The notes beneath the pieces were generated by a model. It made no database searches. It worked only from the letters and a program-made list of their open reading frames with translations, and was not told where the DNA came from. A stretch of DNA of 64,000 nt from DATBJJ01 sp036556425 (GTDB lineage: Bacteria > Acidobacteriota > Vicinamibacteria > Vicinamibacterales > 2-12-FULL-66-21). Shown here piece after piece: positions 61,263 through 64,000 of the stretch. The DNA is taken from NCBI GenBank assembly GCA_036556425.1, contig DATBJJ010000003.1, positions 11,373 to 75,372 on the forward strand. Reading direction: 5' to 3'. Within the stretch, counting starts at the first letter, position 1. Each line of letters begins with the position of its first letter. Position numbers and translations under genes: made by a program.

Positions 61263-62213
61263 TCACGAGCCGTGTTGCTTGTAGTACCGCAGCGCTCCTT
61301 CATGATACTCGGCCGGAGAGCCTTTGGCCGCCTTGGCCGGATCGAGGTTCGACGCCTCGGGATGGATCGCCGCAAGCTCCGGTTTCTTCTCGAACAGCAG
61401 GCGTGTGATGTCGTAGGCCAGATCCGCCGGCATCGATCGATTGACGACGAGCACGTTCGCGACGCCGATGACCGGGATCGGGCGATCCACGCCGGGATAC
61501 GCGCCGGTGGGAATCTCGAGCAGTGAGTAGAGATCGCCGTGCTCGCGCTGCAGCGCGGGCAGCAAGCCGCCGCTCGGCACGAGACGGATCGTGATGCCCG
61601 GACTGTGCGCGAGATCCTGGACGGCCGCGGTCGGCAGCCCGCCGCTGAAGAAGAACGCCGCGATCTTGCCGTCCTTGAGCGCGCCCGCCGATTCTGACGC
61701 GCCGAGCCCCTGGCGCGTGACGTCGCGATCCGGATCGACGCCGGCCGCGCGGAGCAATCGAATCGCGATGATCTCGGTGCCGCTCCCAGGCGCCCCGGTC
61801 GAGATCGTCTTGCCGCGAAGATCCGCGATCGCGGCGATGCCCGTATTCGCGGCCGTCACGATCTGCGTGTAGTTCGAGTAGAGCACCGCGAGACTGGCAG
61901 CGGCCACCGGCCGCCCTTCGAACGGCCCGCGGCCAGCGACCGCGTCCGCCAGCGTGTCGGCGAGCGTGAAGGCTATGTCGGCGCGTCCGTCGCGAATCAG
62001 CTTCAGGTTGTCGACCGACGCCGCGGTCACTTCCGCTGTGGCTCTGACACCCGGCAGATTCTCGTTGAGGATTTTGGCGAGGCCGCCGCCGTACGGGTAA
62101 TACACGCCGCCCGTTCCACCCGTCGCGATCGAGAGGAAGCGAGGCGTCTCGCGCGCGCCACTGGAACAGGCGGCGGTCACGATCAGGAGCGCGAGCGCGC
62201 TGTATCGCGTCAC
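61263..62213 (-). CDS. TAXI-type TRAP solute-binding lipoprotein
   Basis: 316 aa periplasmic binding protein. Lipobox ALLIVTAAC (Cys about 16). Family features: SIATGGTGGVYYPYGGGLAK, VTAASVDNLKLIRDGRADIA, DLRGKTISTGAPGSGTEIIA and a C-terminal domain with YHEGALRYYKQHGS. TAXI proteins deliver organic acids such as glutamate or 2-oxoglutarate to TRAP permeases. The GTG start directly abuts the ettA stop codon (TAGGTG), so the genes are tightly coupled. The matching fused permease lies two genes downstream. Confidence 0.92.
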   Translation of the reverse strand: MTRYSALALLIVTAACSSGARETPRFLSIATGGTGGVYYPYGGGLAKILNENLPGVRATAEVTAASVDNLKLIRDGRADIAFTLADTLADAVAGRGPFEGRPVAAASLAVLYSNYTQIVTAANTGIAAIADLRGKTISTGAPGSGTEIIAIRLLRAAGVDPDRDVTRQGLGASESAGALKDGKIAAFFFSGGLPTAAVQDLAHSPGITIRLVPSGGLLPALQREHGDLYSLLEIPTGAYPGVDRPIPVIGVANVLVVNRSMPADLAYDITRLLFEKKPELAAIHPEASNLDPAKAAKGSPAEYHEGALRYYKQHGS

Positions 62214-63887
62214 CTAGCGTGTCAGTTTCCGATATTTGATGCGGTGCGGCTGATCCGCGTCGGCGCCCAGCCGCCGCTTGCGATCGGCCTCGTAGTCCTG
62301 ATAGTTCCCCTCGAACCACACGACCTTGCTGTCTCCCTCGAACGCCAGCATGTGCGTGGCAATCCGATCGAGGAACCAGCGATCGTGGCTGATGACGACG
62401 GCGCAGCCGGCGAACGAGAGCAGCGCTTCCTCGAGCGCGCGCAGCGTGTCGACGTCGAGATCGTTGGTCGGCTCGTCGAGCAGCAGCAGGTTCGCGCCGC
62501 CCTTGAGGAGCTTCGCGAGATGCAGGCGGTTGCGCTCGCCGCCCGAGAGCGCGCCGACCTTGCGCTGCTGATCGCGTCCTTTGAAATTGAACCACGACAC
62601 GTACGCGCGCGAGGCGACCGTCCGCTTCCCCAGCTCCACGTCGTCGTGCCCGCCGGTGATCTCCTCCCACACGCTCTTGTCGGCGTTCAGCGCGTCGCGC
62701 GACTGATCGACGTAGCCGATCGTCACCGTCTCGCCGAGCCGCAGCGTTCCGCCGTCCGGCTGCTCCTGCCCCGTGATCATCCGGAACAGCGTCGTCTTGC
62801 CCGCGCCGTTCGGACCGATCACGCCGACGATGCCGCCGCGCGGAAGCGTGAACGACACGTCGTCCATGAGGAGGAGATCGCCGTAGGCCTTTCGCACGCC
62901 GCGCGCTTCGACGACGATGTCGCCGAGCCGCGGACCGGGGGGAATGTAGATCTCGACCTGTTCGATCTTCTGCGCGCCTTCTTCGCGGAGCAGATCCTCG
63001 TACGCGTTCAGCCTGGCCTTGCCCTTGGCCTGGCGCGCCCGCGGCGACAGCCGAATCCACTCCAGCTCGCGTTGAAGCGTCCGCTGCCGCTTCGTTTCCT
63101 GCTTCTCCTCGATCGCCAGCCGGCGCTGCTTCTGATCGAGCCAGGACGAGTAGTTGCCTTCCCACGGAATTCCCGATCCGCGATCGAGCTCGAGGATCCA
63201 GCCGGCGACGTTGTCGAGGAAATACCGATCGTGCGTGACGGCGACGACCGTGCCCGGATAGTCCTTGAGAAATCGCTCGAGCCACGCGACCGATTCGGCG
63301 TCGAGGTGATTCGTCGGCTCGTCCAAGAGCAGGAGATCCGGCGAGCGCAGGAGCAAGCGGCAGAGCGCCACGCGGCGGCGCTCGCCGCCCGACAGTCTGG
63401 AGACTTCGGCATCGGGCGGCGGAAGGCGGAGCGCGTCCATCGCGAGCTCGAGGCGCGAGTCGAGGTCCCAGCCGTTCGCGGCCTCGATCTGATCCTGCAC
63501 GCGGCCTTGCTCGGCGAGCACTTTCTCCATCTCGTCCGGCGAGAGATCCTCGCCGAACTTCGCGTTGATCTCGTCGTACCGCGTCAGCAGCGCGCGGATG
63601 TCCGCCACGCCCTCCTCGACGTTGCCGAGCACGTTCTTGCTCGAATCGAGCCGCGGCTCTTGATGGAGGAACCCGACGCTGATGCCTTCGGCGGGAAACG
63701 CTTCTCCCACGAAGCTGTGATCCTCTCCGGCCATGATTCTGAGCAGGCTGCTCTTGCCGGCGCCGTTCAACCCGAGGACGCCAATTTTCGCGCCGGGCAG
63801 GAAGGACAGCCAGATGTCTTTCAGGACGACGTGGTCGGGCGGGTGAACCTTGCCCAGACCTTTCATGGTGTAGATGAATTGCGGCAT
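62214..63887 (-). CDS. ettA: Energy-dependent translational throttle protein EttA
   Basis: 557 aa ABC-F ATPase that binds the ribosomal E-site and gates the first steps of elongation by ATP/ADP ratio. Two ABC domains: Walker A GLNGAGKSSLL (about 39) with signature LSGGERRRVALCR, and GPNGAGKTTLF (about 355) with LSGGERNRLHLAK. The linker between them carries the P-site interaction arm (EEKQETKRQRTLQRELEWIR). The N-terminus MPQFIYTMKGLGKVHPPD is diagnostic of EttA. First gene of the TRAP operon; upstream is the AGCTCTC repeat. Confidence 0.95.
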   Translation of the reverse strand: MPQFIYTMKGLGKVHPPDHVVLKDIWLSFLPGAKIGVLGLNGAGKSSLLRIMAGEDHSFVGEAFPAEGISVGFLHQEPRLDSSKNVLGNVEEGVADIRALLTRYDEINAKFGEDLSPDEMEKVLAEQGRVQDQIEAANGWDLDSRLELAMDALRLPPPDAEVSRLSGGERRRVALCRLLLRSPDLLLLDEPTNHLDAESVAWLERFLKDYPGTVVAVTHDRYFLDNVAGWILELDRGSGIPWEGNYSSWLDQKQRRLAIEEKQETKRQRTLQRELEWIRLSPRARQAKGKARLNAYEDLLREEGAQKIEQVEIYIPPGPRLGDIVVEARGVRKAYGDLLLMDDVSFTLPRGGIVGVIGPNGAGKTTLFRMITGQEQPDGGTLRLGETVTIGYVDQSRDALNADKSVWEEITGGHDDVELGKRTVASRAYVSWFNFKGRDQQRKVGALSGGERNRLHLAKLLKGGANLLLLDEPTNDLDVDTLRALEEALLSFAGCAVVISHDRWFLDRIATHMLAFEGDSKVVWFEGNYQDYEADRKRRLGADADQPHRIKYRKLTR

Positions 63888-63895
63888 AGGGCGAT

Positions 63896-64000
63896 CAGCT
63901 CTCAGCTCTCAGCTCTCAGCTCTCAGCTCTCAGCTCTCAGCTCTCAGCTCTCAGCTCTCAGCTCTCAGCTCTCAGCTCTCAGCTCTCAGCTCTCAGCTCT
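63896..64000. repeat. Perfect 7-bp tandem repeat CAGCTCT, 15 copies
   Basis: CAGCTCT is repeated 15 times without change for 105 bp, running off the window edge, starting nine bases upstream of the ettA start codon. AGCT cores are self-complementary. The array may continue beyond the window. Confidence 0.95.

Overview
The window is a high-GC, densely packed stretch of bacterial chromosome with no rRNA, tRNA, phage, plasmid or IS genes. Gene content points to a soil Acidobacteriota, most likely class Vicinamibacteria. The markers are three large MacB/FtsX-type duplicated permeases (two with a PadR repressor gene directly upstream), an Oar-like TonB receptor with an N-terminal carboxypeptidase-regulatory domain, two giant M14 carboxypeptidases with Gly/Arg-rich inserts, and many secreted proteins of unknown role. 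This placement is inference from families; no marker gene is present.

Layout. 1-4001 (minus): ankyrin-repeat protein running off the left edge, bacilliredoxin, AlkX/YcaQ-type winged-helix protein and BtuB-like receptor. 4053-7447 (plus): DinB/maleylpyruvate-isomerase-like protein, multidomain purple-acid-phosphatase-like enzyme and a small conserved-looking protein. 7585-12352 (minus): Oar-like receptor and an Nramp-like transporter with altered metal-site motifs. 12394-16296: alpha/beta hydrolase facing a permease-PadR pair. 16377-20617: diheme cytochrome, small basic protein, beta-barrel protein, pruA with a strong terminator, DinB protein. 20650-31195: MATE, DUF1801, second permease, AraC regulator, MFS pump, SPFH protein, DUF1801-like protein and NCS1 nucleobase permease. 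31329-38763: M14 peptidase, bactofilin, response regulator, DUF2585 membrane protein, PHP metallohydrolase, DUF1028 protein, LysE exporter. 38814-40327: promoter, SAM-I riboswitch and homoserine dehydrogenase, a complete methionine-feedback unit. 40410-44956: GT-C glycosyltransferase, then a secreted YHS/LolA-like and beta-propeller group. 44934-51257: third permease-PadR pair, then a TPR protein overlapping a membrane protein with a kinase-like extracytoplasmic domain, convergent with a lipoprotein phosphoesterase. 51264-58152: HerA-like ATPase divergent from a histone-H1-like protein, second M14 peptidase, prepilin-like protein. 58297-63887 (minus): ettA, TAXI solute-binding protein, rhomboid protease and fused TRAP permease in one overlapping operon.

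Intergenic DNA is unusually rich in short word-like tandem repeats (7, 8, 11 and 27 bp units) and in palindromes, several of which supply start codons, stop codons or C-termini of neighbouring genes. Five genes have a -10-like hexamer 8-10 nt before the start codon and no ribosome binding site, suggesting leaderless mRNAs.

The most interesting candidate for something undescribed is the 48028-51257 locus (TPR protein, membrane-anchored kinase-fold protein, lipoprotein phosphatase). Next are the dispersed GGGGAC...GTCCCC palindromes, the rhomboid gene inside the TRAP-TAXI operon and the Nramp-like transporter without the usual metal-binding motifs.
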